64,000 nt of DNA from Spinacia oleracea. Lineage: Eukaryota > Streptophyta > Magnoliopsida > Caryophyllales > Amaranthaceae. The position numbers were made by a program, and so were the translations under genes. The stretch lies in the NCBI RefSeq assembly GCF_020520425.1, contig NC_079487.1:104194141-104258140 (forward strand), read 5' to 3'. The notes beneath the pieces are model-generated. The model was not told where the DNA came from, ran no database searches, and saw nothing but the letters and a program-made list of their open reading frames with translations. Shown in pieces: positions 12,416 through 23,600 of the stretch. Every line of letters starts with the position of its first letter. Within the stretch, counting starts at the first letter, position 1.

Positions 12416-13960
12416 GGGTGGTGCAATTGGGACAACTTTAAAGCATAAGTGTTTGCAATCATCTCCTCAAATTCACTACCTTGGAATATGGTGTAAGTAT
12501 GTTTATTCCCCAATTAATTTCACTTTTTCCTCTACTTGGTGATATTAAGGAGATTTTGCTACCTCTACATGTTTTTGGAAGATTAATTGTTTGGTTATTG
12601 AAAATTATTGTCACAATTGATAGTTGAATTTTTTATCGTCTCGTTGCAATTGGAGATTTTTGTGCTTGCTTTTGGTGAAGTTGTGGTTGCTTCTATATGG
12701 CTGTGTTTGGTGAATTGAAGTTGGCATCATGATCCCAACCAAGAGAAACGTCCCAAAGGCTAAGGCGAAGTCCACTGTCCTTGAACCTAAAAAGTCCATT
12801 GAGAAAAAGAAACCAAAGCCAAAACCCGCACCTAAATCTCAATAAAAAAGTCCAAGCAACACACATCCACTTCAAACATACCTACATTATACCCTTCTCT
12901 TGCACCAACTCACCAAGTCGTGTACCTTCTACAATAATATGTATATTGCTTGGATTTTGATTGAGATTTAGGTGCGGGTTTTGGCTTTGGTTTCTTTTTC
13001 TCAATGGACTTTTTAGGTTCAAGGACAGTGGACTTCGCCTTAGCCTTTGGGACGTTTCTCTTGGTTCGCATCAGGATGCCAACTTCAATTCAGCAAGCAC
13101 AATCATTAGAAGCAACCACAACTTCACCAAAAGCAAGCACAATAATCGCCAATTGCAAAAGCCCGATAAAAAAATTCAACTATCAATTGTCACAATAATT
13201 CACAATAACCAAACAATTAATCTCCCACAACAATGTAGAGGTAGAAAAATCTCCTTAATATCACAAAATAGAGGCATAAGTGAAATTAATGGAGGAAAAA
13301 TATATTTACACCATATTCCAAGTTAGTGAATTCGAGGAGATGATTGAAAACCACTTATGCTTCAAAATTGTCCCAAATGTAACCCAATTGCCCCACACTA
13401 AGAGGAAATAAAAAAAAAAAAAAAACTAAATTGATTGAAAACAACTAGGCTTTAATGATTAACAGGGAGATATGTAAAAAGGTGGAGAATTTGGGGGTTG
13501 TGGTAGGAGAGGTGGCCGCCACCTTGGCAAGATAGCACCGACGTCTGTGATCGTGAGATTGTGGCCAAGTCAAGAATTTTCCACAATTGAATTGAATTCA
13601 CCCATGGTCTTCGCTTCCCCATAAAGAAACCACCAAAGCAACTTCAAGTTGTGGTTCATAGGTTGTCCCTTCTTAGCTTTCGGGTGAAACACTTTTATCA
13701 AGTATATATGGAAGAGCCGCAAAGAAAGATTCAATGTAGAAAACGTCCAACTATGACCAACTTTTCAATCATTTTGATTGGTTAACTGCTCTTAAAAAAG
13801 ACCTTTATTAAAGTTCCCATCATAAGTTGTCATCAAGCAAGTCGAACTCATCAGGACCAATATCACCATCAATTGTACAAAGCTATCCAAACACAGTATA
13901 TTCCTCCCCTCCCTTTCCCTTCTATACCATCTAAATCCCTATATCCAATCAAAACAAGCT

Positions 13961-15477
13961 TTCAATAATTCATGGCAGGTCGCACACTCAATGCAACAAA
14001 TATTCTTGGAAATCTACTAAATTTATAGTTTATACACTTTGTCACAAAATTAACATCCTGGTAAATGTTACGCAATACGTATTGTAGAGGGTAGGCGGTA
14101 GGTGGCTTGAATGATGAGCTCAAAAATTAATTGTCGAGCTCAGATTTTTTTACCAAACCAAAAGGTATGTCAATATGGTAATAGGAGAATGGTCGATGTT
14201 GCTCAACATATCCTTGGAAAGTCGGGGATACCTACGTGCTGGAATTTAGTTTTTATGGCAAAACTACATATGAGGGAAAAACACAACCGATTAAACTCTA
14301 TGTTGGTGTTCTCCTTCCTAACCAAATTTTAATCAAACCTTTCTGTAATTTCTTCTAATTTCCTCTAAATAAAAACTAAAATTAACTATAGATCATGACA
14401 AATTAACTAGAATGACTTACCAAGTTCTCTTCTACTCCCTCCGTTGTTTTTAAATGCATCACTTGCCTTTTAACTGTTTTTTTCCCATCACTTCTACATT
14501 TGGTCACTTTCTACTATATTTTATTATTCCTTTCTCTTTCATTAATTCTTACTCAAAATATTTTATTGTTTCTCTCTTTCTCATGGTCCTCACTTAAATA
14601 ATTTTAAAAAAAAACCATAATCTCTCACACGTTATCACTATCAATGGTACCCATTATTGTTTTACTATAATAAATAAATCATCTACTTGCCACTAGTACC
14701 ATTTAGTAATCATTTTGCATGGGCCTCCTAAAACTATGTGCCCATGCAAGTAATGCATTTAAAAACAACAACGAAGGTAGTACTTTTTGTTTGTCTTTAA
14801 ATAGTTGGTCATTGAATGTCAACTTAACGGTCAAACAAACAATGCCTACTTGCAATTGGATAGGTAAGGCTGAATATGTTTGCTTTACAGCTGTTCAAAT
14901 GAGGAATTGGCCTAGTATAATTCAACGCATCTCCCCAGCTTGAGAAAGGCTTTAGCATAGTCCTTTTGTGCCCTTCTAACATGAAGGACAAAAAGGTCAG
15001 GTATGCACTTCAAAGGAATTAATTGAATAAATGGCAAGGATTCATGCCCAATGGTACATACCACAATACGGACCCTGTTCCACAAACCGGATTCACACGT
15101 TCTGAAATTCTTCGTTGAACCTTGTGACCCAGTTCAAAGACAAGGAAAGAGAAAGGAGGAAAAGAGAGGTGGAGCATTGAAAATTATTGCCAATCTGTTG
15201 CTTTCAACTTTTCAAGGCTCTTTTTTTTCAAGAGACCATAGTAAAGTAGGAAAGAGAGGCGATTAAGGCACAAATACGATAGAAAAATATTACTCGACTA
15301 CCAAGCTTCACATACAATATACCTGAAGAAGATAATTTAAGGAAAAGAGATTGAGACATTTGAGTTAAAGTTTCAAAGGATAGGGACATAGGGTAGGAGG
15401 CAAACATTATGTAGACTACCCCAATCGTGCAACGCAGCATTATTACTTTTAAATGCGAAATATCCTTTTCTAAAGAT
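13961..15477. other. Intergenic stretch with one MITE
   Basis: Besides the MITE at 14435-14780 I see no gene. The right part (15250-15477) is the probable 3' UTR and downstream flank of the minus-strand gene that ends at 15478. Confidence 0.5.
14435..14780. mobile_element. Stowaway-like MITE
   Basis: The left end CTCCCTCCGTTGTTTTTAAA and the right end (TTTAAAAACAACAACGAAGG followed by TAG) form an inverted pair flanked by TA (14433-14434 and 14781-14782). It spans 346 bp and is non-coding. Confidence 0.75.
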
Positions 15478-17761
15478 TCAATGGCTGAAGAGCAGCCGAT
15501 CTTGATGCAAAAACCGTGGGGGATTCGACACCGTAGATATAAACTCACCTTCCTGTGTAGCATAATGCAGTCACAGGGTGTATGATCCAGAGAAGTGGAA
15601 GTACCTCTAACATATAGAAGTAATTCTCTGGTGCTACATAATAACACAAATCACAAGATATGAGAGAGCTGCGAGTAAGCGAGCACAAACCAACAAGTAA
15701 GGCTGTCTCAAAGCTGTGAAATATGGGGAAAGAAAAAGAACAAGGCATTTATTTAATGCATCTTCTGTACAGGCTAATTCAACCACCAAGGTAAACAACA
15801 GAGGGAAATGAGAAAAGAGAAAGCAGTTGATAGCACACTGGTATACACAAGACAACTACACTATTTACTGGAATCACAAAAGGAACAGTAAGAGAACTGA
15901 AGGCATACCTGGCAAGCCTTGTTTTTGGCTCTGGTTTCTGCAGTACTGGGTATATCATTATTGGGCTTCATAAACTTCTTCTCCCGTCGCTCACAAGAAC
16001 CCCACCCATCAGAAAACCTACCTCCCCTTAAACAGATCAAAATTGGTTGTTAGATGGGTTGTGGATATGTGGTAAAGATCTACTATAGCTCCTCAAACAT
16101 GGAAATTTGAGTACACTTACTGCATATATGCACGAGCTACAAATTCAGCACGCTGAACATTACGATTCTCATCAAATTCAATGTTCTTATCCCTTATTTC
16201 AAATGAGACATTGAAGTAAAATGCTATCTTCCTCCAACCTAAATCATATACAGAGGTTCATACTGTCACAAACTACTCAAATGGGATGAAATAAAGGTCG
16301 TAGAAAAGAGCATTTTAATCCACTACCTGACTTCTTAATGAAAGGGTTTCCAGATATAATAGTATAATCTGACTTGTCGAGAATCTGGACATCGCCAAAA
16401 ATAGATCAGAAGCGTAAAGAGGAAAAGAAATAGCATAAAGCCACCACAATACCATCTTCATTTTAAGAGCACCACCTTAATCAAAAAGTTTATGGGCATG
16501 AGAAGTACAATTAGAAATTCACATATAAGGTGGTTCACAATCTGTTCAAAGAAAATTTCCTATGAAATAAAATACTCCTGCTATCAAAAGTTGAGAATAA
16601 TGACATGCTCCACATCTAGATGGCTAGATGCTCTTTCTAAGTAAACCATATTTGATTGGCTTTAAAGAAGTTGATTTAAACTTGATTTCATTGCATACAA
16701 CAGTATTAGGATTATCAAGAGCTAAGATTATATTCTGATAGGAAACAGACCACGAAACGGAGGTCGATCTAAAGGATTCTATGCACCACTAACCACTACA
16801 TCCCAGTCAAGTACATCCCAGTTAGCTAAGATTATATTTTCTGGTCTGAACTATTCACATGCCTAAATTAAGTTACACCCCCATTATAGATGAAAATCAA
16901 GCTGAATTCATGAACGAACCAAGACAAATTACAAGGAAATTATTATACTCAGACAATCTATTCATTATTTCAAATGACAAATGAGAATGACATAATTATC
17001 TACATTTCACTTCAACCATATATTACAAATAATTATCAATTATTCGTAATGCACCAAAAACACGCTAGAAATCCATATGAACTGAATAAACATCAGTAAC
17101 AATTGAATACACACAGCTCAATTCTCAATTATTTCCAACAAATTCATTCAATTATGCATAAGAAATCAGATGAAATACTCGAATCAAGAAGTGAAATTCA
17201 AAACCTTGTCAGCAAAAAAATAGGTTTAGGTAGACTAACCGACATAGCTGCATTTTGATAGTCCTTAAAGAGAGAAACAGTAGGAAATCGACCAGACAAA
17301 CAATGCAGAAAATTCTCCTTCTCTTCACTAGCTCTGTACTCAATTTGAGGAGAATTCTCCGGTTTCGGCGAAGAATACAGCTGATTAACCGGAGAACAAC
17401 GATTGACAAGCATCAAATTAGGGCTACTCTCATTCGTCTCAGACACGCAAGAGGAGCCGGCGGCTCTCAGCATCTTTTGTGGGCGACGGACCTGGTAATG
17501 AACATCATCGGATGAAACCCTAATTGAGTCGTTAATGGCGTAATTTTGGGGTGTTTTGGAGAGAGATGGTGAAGAAAAAGGGGCGCGGATTCGAGGCCTG
17601 GGTGGAGGAGATTGGAAATTGGGGGTGCGTTTTAGGGTTGATGAGGGTTTGCAGAAGATGGTGGTGGGAGAGGTGGAGTAAGTGGCGGCGGCGGCGGAAT
17701 CGATTACTGCCCATAGTGCGGCGTCGTCTAAGTCTCTGTCGTCCGCCGGAAGTGAAGCCAT
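15478..17761 (-). CDS. Conserved plant protein of unknown function, possible RAD52/ERF-like C-terminal domain
   Basis: Exons on the minus strand: 17761-17240, 16384-16327, 16238-16121, 16026-15909, 15552-15478; phases agree and give 296 aa. Residues 1-174 are low-complexity, Ser/Pro-rich and likely disordered after an acidic start (DDRDLDDAALWAVIDSAAAA). Residues 175-276 look folded: SGWRK (193-197), then F-N-V-S-F-E-I, a long charged strand, GGRFSDGWGSCERRE (234-248) and DIPSTAETRAKNKACQ (257-272). The order SGWRK ... GR...G...E..F ... HD/ND-I-x-x-T-A-E-T-R-A-x-N-x-A resembles, from memory, a widespread archaeal/bacterial/phage family that ends in A-T-A-x-T-R-A-K-N-R-A. I suspect that family is related to single-strand-annealing proteins. 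This link is inference. The last exon is short and its acceptor (CTACACAG) is the least certain part. A Tourist-like MITE starts 115 bp upstream of the ATG. Compartment unknown; nuclear is plausible. Confidence 0.75.
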
Positions 17762-17875
17762 CTATTCAAAAATTCAAATTTAGTTTGCTAGTTGCCGCTA
17801 TTAATGTATTAACCCACCCGGAATTAATTTGGAGAAGCTATCGGGTTCTGTCCGGCAAACCGATGTAAACATTTA

Positions 17876-18232
17876 GGCCCTATTTGGTTCATTATTAGTA
17901 AAGGAAAGGAAGAGAAAAGAAAGGAAGGGAAAAGAAAGGAAAAGAAGAGAAGGGAAAGTGATTTAATTTTCCTGTGTTTGGTTTAAAGGAAAGAAAGGAA
18001 GAGAAGGAAAAAGAAATATAAATGACAGATTTTAATTTTCTCTTTCTTTCCGAATTCCTCCAATTTTGGGAGGAAAGGAAAGTGAAAATTTTATAAATGA
18101 GCTTTCCTTCCAATTCCCTTCCTTTCCTTTCCTTTCACTTTCCATATAATTATTTGTACCAAATACAAGAAACCTTATTTTAACTTTCCTTTCTTTTCTT
18201 TTCCTTCTAATTCCTCCCAACCAAATAAGGCC
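17876..18232. mobile_element. Tourist-like (PIF/Harbinger) MITE upstream of the minus-strand gene
   Basis: Ends GGCCCTATTTGGTT and AACCAAATAAGGCC are inverted copies with one mismatch, flanked by TTA at 17873-17875 and 18233-18235. TTA duplication fits PIF/Harbinger. The interior is purine-rich (ggaaaggaag) on the left and pyrimidine-rich on the right, so the whole 357 bp can fold back. It sits in the promoter or 5' UTR zone of the gene starting at 17761. Confidence 0.8.
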
Positions 18233-20637
18233 TTACCGTATGCAACATGTTCAGACTAGGGATGGCAGTAGATAATGGATCCGATCCATATCCGTGGATT
18301 CAGATCCGTTTTCAGCAGATCTGGATTCTCAATTTTTTGGACCTAATGGATCCGGGTAGGATCTGGATCCTTGGTTTAGAAAACGGATCTGGATAGGCTC
18401 CTAAGTTATTATCCGGATCCGGATTTGTTTACCCGCTTTTAAAAAAAATTAAATTAAATTATAAAATAAAAATATAAAATGAAAACCTAAAACCCTTTGG
18501 TTCTTTTTGTCCCCATCGTCGTTTCCTAATCCTGACTCCTCTTTCGTTTCTCTCTTTCTTCATTCTTCACTTTTCTAAAACTTCTTCCCTTCTTCCGGTA
18601 GACTGAACCATTGAGCTACAGCAGCCGGAACACGGTAGTTTGGGTATTAAGTTAAATGTGAGGGGCATTTGGTGAATTTCTAAAAGTCGATGGGCATTTG
18701 GTAAATTTCGCAAAAACTAAGGGGTATTTCATGAAAAATCTGTATACTAAAAGACAAATTTATCTATCCACTTGCTTTTGAGTATAATTTATTCTTAATA
18801 AAGTGAAAAAACACTTGAGCAATCTTTTAGGGACGGAGAGAATAACATATTTTTTTAATCCTAAAGGCTAAAGTTGGAAACCATTGTGTCTAATCAATTG
18901 GTTCAAAGGAACAATCCATAAAGCATTTGTGTCCTTCCCATTAACAATGAACAAACCATAAATTCTTTTGGACTAGAGTCCCTCGTCTTCTACACACAAA
19001 TGATTGGGGCTGAACTTGGTAGGAAGGACCGCGTGTTCGATCCTCCGAAACAACAATTGGAATGGGATCGAAACCTATCCACCCAAAACTCACCCCGAAT
19101 TCGGATTAGCCCCAAGGGTGAACCGGGTGATAACACCCAAAAAAAACACAAAATAAGAATAAGAAAAAAAAAACTAGACTTCCCACCGCATGAAACAATT
19201 TATTTCATAAAGAGTAACAACTACTAATTGTCATAAAAATGATTGTTCATTCAAAATGTCACTGTGATTTGGACATTACATCTAATGTGGCATTCACCGG
19301 AAGAAGAGCAACAAGGGTGAGACATTCTGTCATTCAACTTCTATCGAACGGAGCTATGATACACATATTTGAGGCCAATAAGTGATTCCTCAGCTTGCCA
19401 ACACCATCTCTCACATCCATACTAAGCCCAACCTTGCCGTCCTTCAACGCAAACGTCAAAAATTTAATCAACACCCATGAATTATTTCCATTCTTGTCAA
19501 AACGATTAGAATGACACTACAATTCTTTCTCGATTTCGTTATTGTTTTTTCATTTGTACAAAATAGAAACAAGTGTTTCATCCAATTCATATGAAATGAT
19601 AGTTTATGCCTCATTCAATTCGCATGAATAGTATTAGACATTTCACTAAATTACACTTAAAATAAATAAATAAATTATTTAGGACAAACTAAAAATAAAA
19701 AATCGTAGAACTTTCATTATCCTTAAAGTTGTTTACGTCATATATTGCAAAGCCAATAGATTATGAGAAGGTAAAAGAGTACCAAATTATCTTTTTACTG
19801 AATTGAAAAATTAGGAAAGAGGACGCGCCAGTAAAGTCAAGTTGCGTTAACTTGCAAAAACAAGGGAACAAATGAACACATTAACCAGAATCATCACCAA
19901 AGAGTTGAAATGCGTGCTTGGTTAAAGATTGGATAATTAGTTTCAAGATTGTGAAATAATCCGATAAAGGCCAACGCTAGTTACATGGGAGACCCGAACA
20001 AAACTATCCCGAATCCCTTTTCAAATCTAGAAGAGGCAACACTCCCGTACAGAATTGATACAATGAGTTCTAGAAATGCCCACCATTTTGGCAAGTTCAC
20101 TTCACTTTCCCAAAAATTATTTACAATAAAATCTACAAAAACAACACAAAACTCAATTATATTCTCGCACAACATAACTTTATTAATAACATTTTTATGA
20201 ACAATCACCATTGCAGTCTGTATGTCAAAAACAAAAAAACCATTGCAGTAAAACTTCCAATAAACACAATTTGCTTTTTATGATATAGTTGTCTACAAGC
20301 TTATCTACAACGAAATGATTTCGCTCTTTATGATCACTATATAAAATTAAAACCAAAGTGATAAAGCGGAGCAACAATTCCGCTACTGATATGTATTCAC
20401 TTAAATCACTTTTTTCCACCTCTTCTAAGTTGCAAAGGCAGCCCTAGAAAACCACTACATATATAACATGAAAAAATGACAGGAAAAAGATGAATAAAAA
20501 CCTATAACCTAAAAGAAGACCCAAGTATTTCTAAATCTAAAAACCACTTCTTTGTTTTCCTTTTCACCCGTGGAGGCGAGGATTTGCTGAAGATCTAAGT
20601 TAACTTCAACAATCATGAAGAGTCTGCATATCTGCAT
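18233..20637. other. Intergenic stretch, no gene recognised
   Basis: 18240-18430 is a GGATCC/GATCCG-rich low-complexity tract. Around 19000-19150 there is a B-box-like GTTCGATCC with an A-rich tail after about 19135, a possible decayed SINE. 19200-20630 is AT-rich; its right part probably includes the 3' UTR of the IDM1-like gene. Short reading frames here show no coding character. Confidence 0.45.
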
Positions 20638-23600
20638 TTAATCCATATCTCGCTCCACATTTTTCTCTAACATAACTGTTCCGCTGAATTCTGTCAACTG
20701 ATAATCCCTGGTATACACAGACAACTGCAGAAAGAAAAAACTGCCCTGGTCAGTATCTGAAGAGTTCCATGATTTTTCAGCAAACAATTAATATTGCGAA
20801 GGAAAATGCAACGAAAACAAATACATTCACAAGGAAACATCTCCCAGCAGCTTCAGTGTTTTTATCTATTGTTTTTCACTCAGATACTATCATACAGGAA
20901 CCAGGAATAAACGGGAAAACTGAAAACGGCATAACTAGTTTTAGAACAAAGTGGCCTCATGCAAGCCCCTATATATTTTCAATTTAAGAAGAAGCAATTA
21001 CTTTGCTTTCAAAGAAGTATGGCATTTAGTCAGCATAACAATATATAAGGATGTTTACTTACTCTTTCCTGGCTCACATCTCTGAAACCAAGTCTATTTA
21101 CCCACATATATTTGGCTTTCTCTGCAGCGGGGAGCACTAGGTTTTTCACCTCCAGGGCACATAGTAACTTCTCAATACGAGAGAATAATGCAAGAAAGTA
21201 ACCCTGGAACAAAAGCCAAAAAAATATTATTATAAATGTAACCAGTATAGAAATGACCCAGTCAGAGACCCAATTCCTACAGAAAAGACTTTTCAAAAGC
21301 AACAGGAAAAAACATAGCTTTCAAGAGAACAATCTTAGCCAAGATCAAATGCTTACTTTTCCTTGATATTCCTTGCTTGTGGCCACAAGGGGAAGTTCAG
21401 CAACTTCACGACCAAAAATTCTAAGAAGAGCAGCTGACACGACAACTGACCTACACATAATTTTATAAGCACACATAAAAATAAGTTTTGCAAGTGAGAA
21501 GGAAATTTATCTTGAGAAAGAGAACATAAAAGGTTGAGGATGTTTTTGGACGTGCAAAAATCCTTTTCCGAGAAAATTGGTTTTACCATTTTCCTGGGTT
21601 TGGTTTGTAAATTAATAAAGTGGTTAACATATATTTCCTTTGTTAAAGATTGAAATTCTGTATTTTCCTCTTTACCCTTACCTTTCTCCCACCTCCCTTT
21701 CATCATTTTTCTGTCAAACTTTGCCACCAAAGAACCAAAAAAAGGATAATGAAGTTTAGAATTTGATTTCCATTGAAAAGTATTTCCATTTAAAATGAAT
21801 TTCGGTTCAAATACTTTAAAATATTATCCGGTTATCAAAACACAGCCTAAAGACACCATAGTTAACTCCATATATCGTATAAAAACTACTTAAACATAAA
21901 ATACAGAATAGAGTAAAATCTTACTTGACCGTCAATAGTACACAGTACATTCCTCCAAATTCCTGGCCAGAAATATTTCTTCTGAAAATAGAAAACAAAA
22001 AGAGATGAATTAATATCAGCAAAGAGGCTGTGCAACATGATAGCCTGTTCACCAATGCAATCAGGCTTTGGTATTCATCAACTATCATAGTCTTGGACAA
22101 AATATGAAGCTGAGAGGCCTAAACAACGCTGGCATGTTTCAAACCTTTAACTAGATTACTAGATAGGTAATTTACACATGGAGTGAGTCGAGTGAAGAAA
22201 GTAGGGCTTATGGGGTTAAAAGGTACATTTCCTACCAGTTTCATTCTCCTATATACACATAACATTCAGCAGATCATAAATTGAGATTTCTCTACTGCAG
22301 TGACTTTACTCATGAAGAGAAATTAAATTTTGAGATCCTCCCACAAAGAAAGTACTATCACCATCTATTAATTTATTGCATAATTTCAAAAACACACAAG
22401 AAAAAGATAAAATGAAAAATATGGACACAGGATAAAAGGGAGGAAAAACTAATTCGTAGACTATGGACAAGGGTGCAAACTGCACGTAAATAAAAGAACA
22501 TGACATTGTGAGAAAAGAACATGCGAGGAATTCTTTAATTTTTATTAAAACTTTTAATAAGAAACATACTCGCCTTCTTTTAACATAAAGTAATGTTCGT
22601 TTACAGAAACACTTATGTTCACTGGGTGAACCATGCTCATTGTGCACCCTTGTCCACCATCTAAGTTGCAAGGAAAAACAACACAGTTTGTCATCTCCTT
22701 TCCAATTGATACAAGTCATACAACCTGATTGAAAATGATACAACAAACCTAAAAGGAAAAAGAAACTGCAAACAATTTGGGATTACAAGTGAAAAAAATG
22801 AGACCAGGTCATCCTCTTTAGCTAGCAAATCTAATTGTTTTATACTAAATGAACTACCCCAAATTCTGTTCTTCTCTACCCAAGTCTTCTTAAAGACAAA
22901 GGTACACGCACCTCCATTATAGGGAGCTATAGGCAGACATTTCATGTGAGAAACTACAAGATGACGGAATACTGGAGTGCTGCTTCCAATACAAGAATCA
23001 AATAATAATTAAACTACATGAAATAAAAGCAGGACAAAGATGATTTACATGTTCTCTGAGTTCGGAAATTTATTGGGGGGAAGAATGTAACGAACCCAAC
23101 CCTGTGTAACATTTTTCTCTTTGGTCAAAGTTAATCCATGTCATCAAATGTATAAAATGCCTGAACAGTCCTCCAACTCCCAACGACACCATCACCTTAA
23201 CCTCTTGTCAAATAGTAGTTTGTGGCCCACCCAACTAAATCCAACCCAAATACTACTGCGGGAGGGTAGACCAAGGGCGTAAGGAACATGGTGGATTGGT
23301 GGTGGCTCATAACCCTCAGGAAACTGCTAGTAGTGAGAAGATAGAGAAGGATATTGCAGCCAATGACATGATCAATCACAGGTTAAAAGCATGTGAAAAA
23401 CTAGGATGGAGTCACATACACATACCCCTTTTGCTCCACAAGTCCACAGTCCACTCATTCAAAAGCATGTAAAATCCATAAAGGAACTTACCCATGGACC
23501 ATTACAGGAATCAGATCACGCCCCGTTGTTGCAGTTATAGGACTGAAACACTCCTGTATGAAAGAGAAGAATGAAGTAACTTAGCAGGCTTTTGGATTAA

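Larger units (their letters stand above)
10537..13960. mobile_element. Long inverted-repeat (foldback-like) element with nested insertions
   Basis: The outer ends match in inverted orientation (AGCTTGTTTGGAT at the left, AGCTTGTTTTGAT read inward from the right). The arms are strongly palindromic from about 11370 to 12868 (left, interrupted by two insertions) and about 12940 to 13530 (right), around a loop of about 70 bp. The outermost parts are more diverged. Each arm repeats the same Lys/Pro-rich coding-like tail near the centre. No clear target duplication was found, so the superfamily is open; a Mutator-type or other foldback DNA transposon is possible. The left outer part (10730-11440) also holds GC-richer gene-like pieces that I could not identify. 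Confidence 0.6.

Noticed and set aside
15545-15748. Alternative last exon for the minus-strand gene using the acceptor near 15640
   Set aside because: The in-phase reading stops quickly or gives a hydrophobic non-conserved tail, while the 15552 acceptor gives an in-phase ending with a closer family feel.
17551-17868. Plus-strand Arg/Trp-rich reading frame
   Set aside because: It is the antisense shadow of exon 1 of the minus-strand gene.
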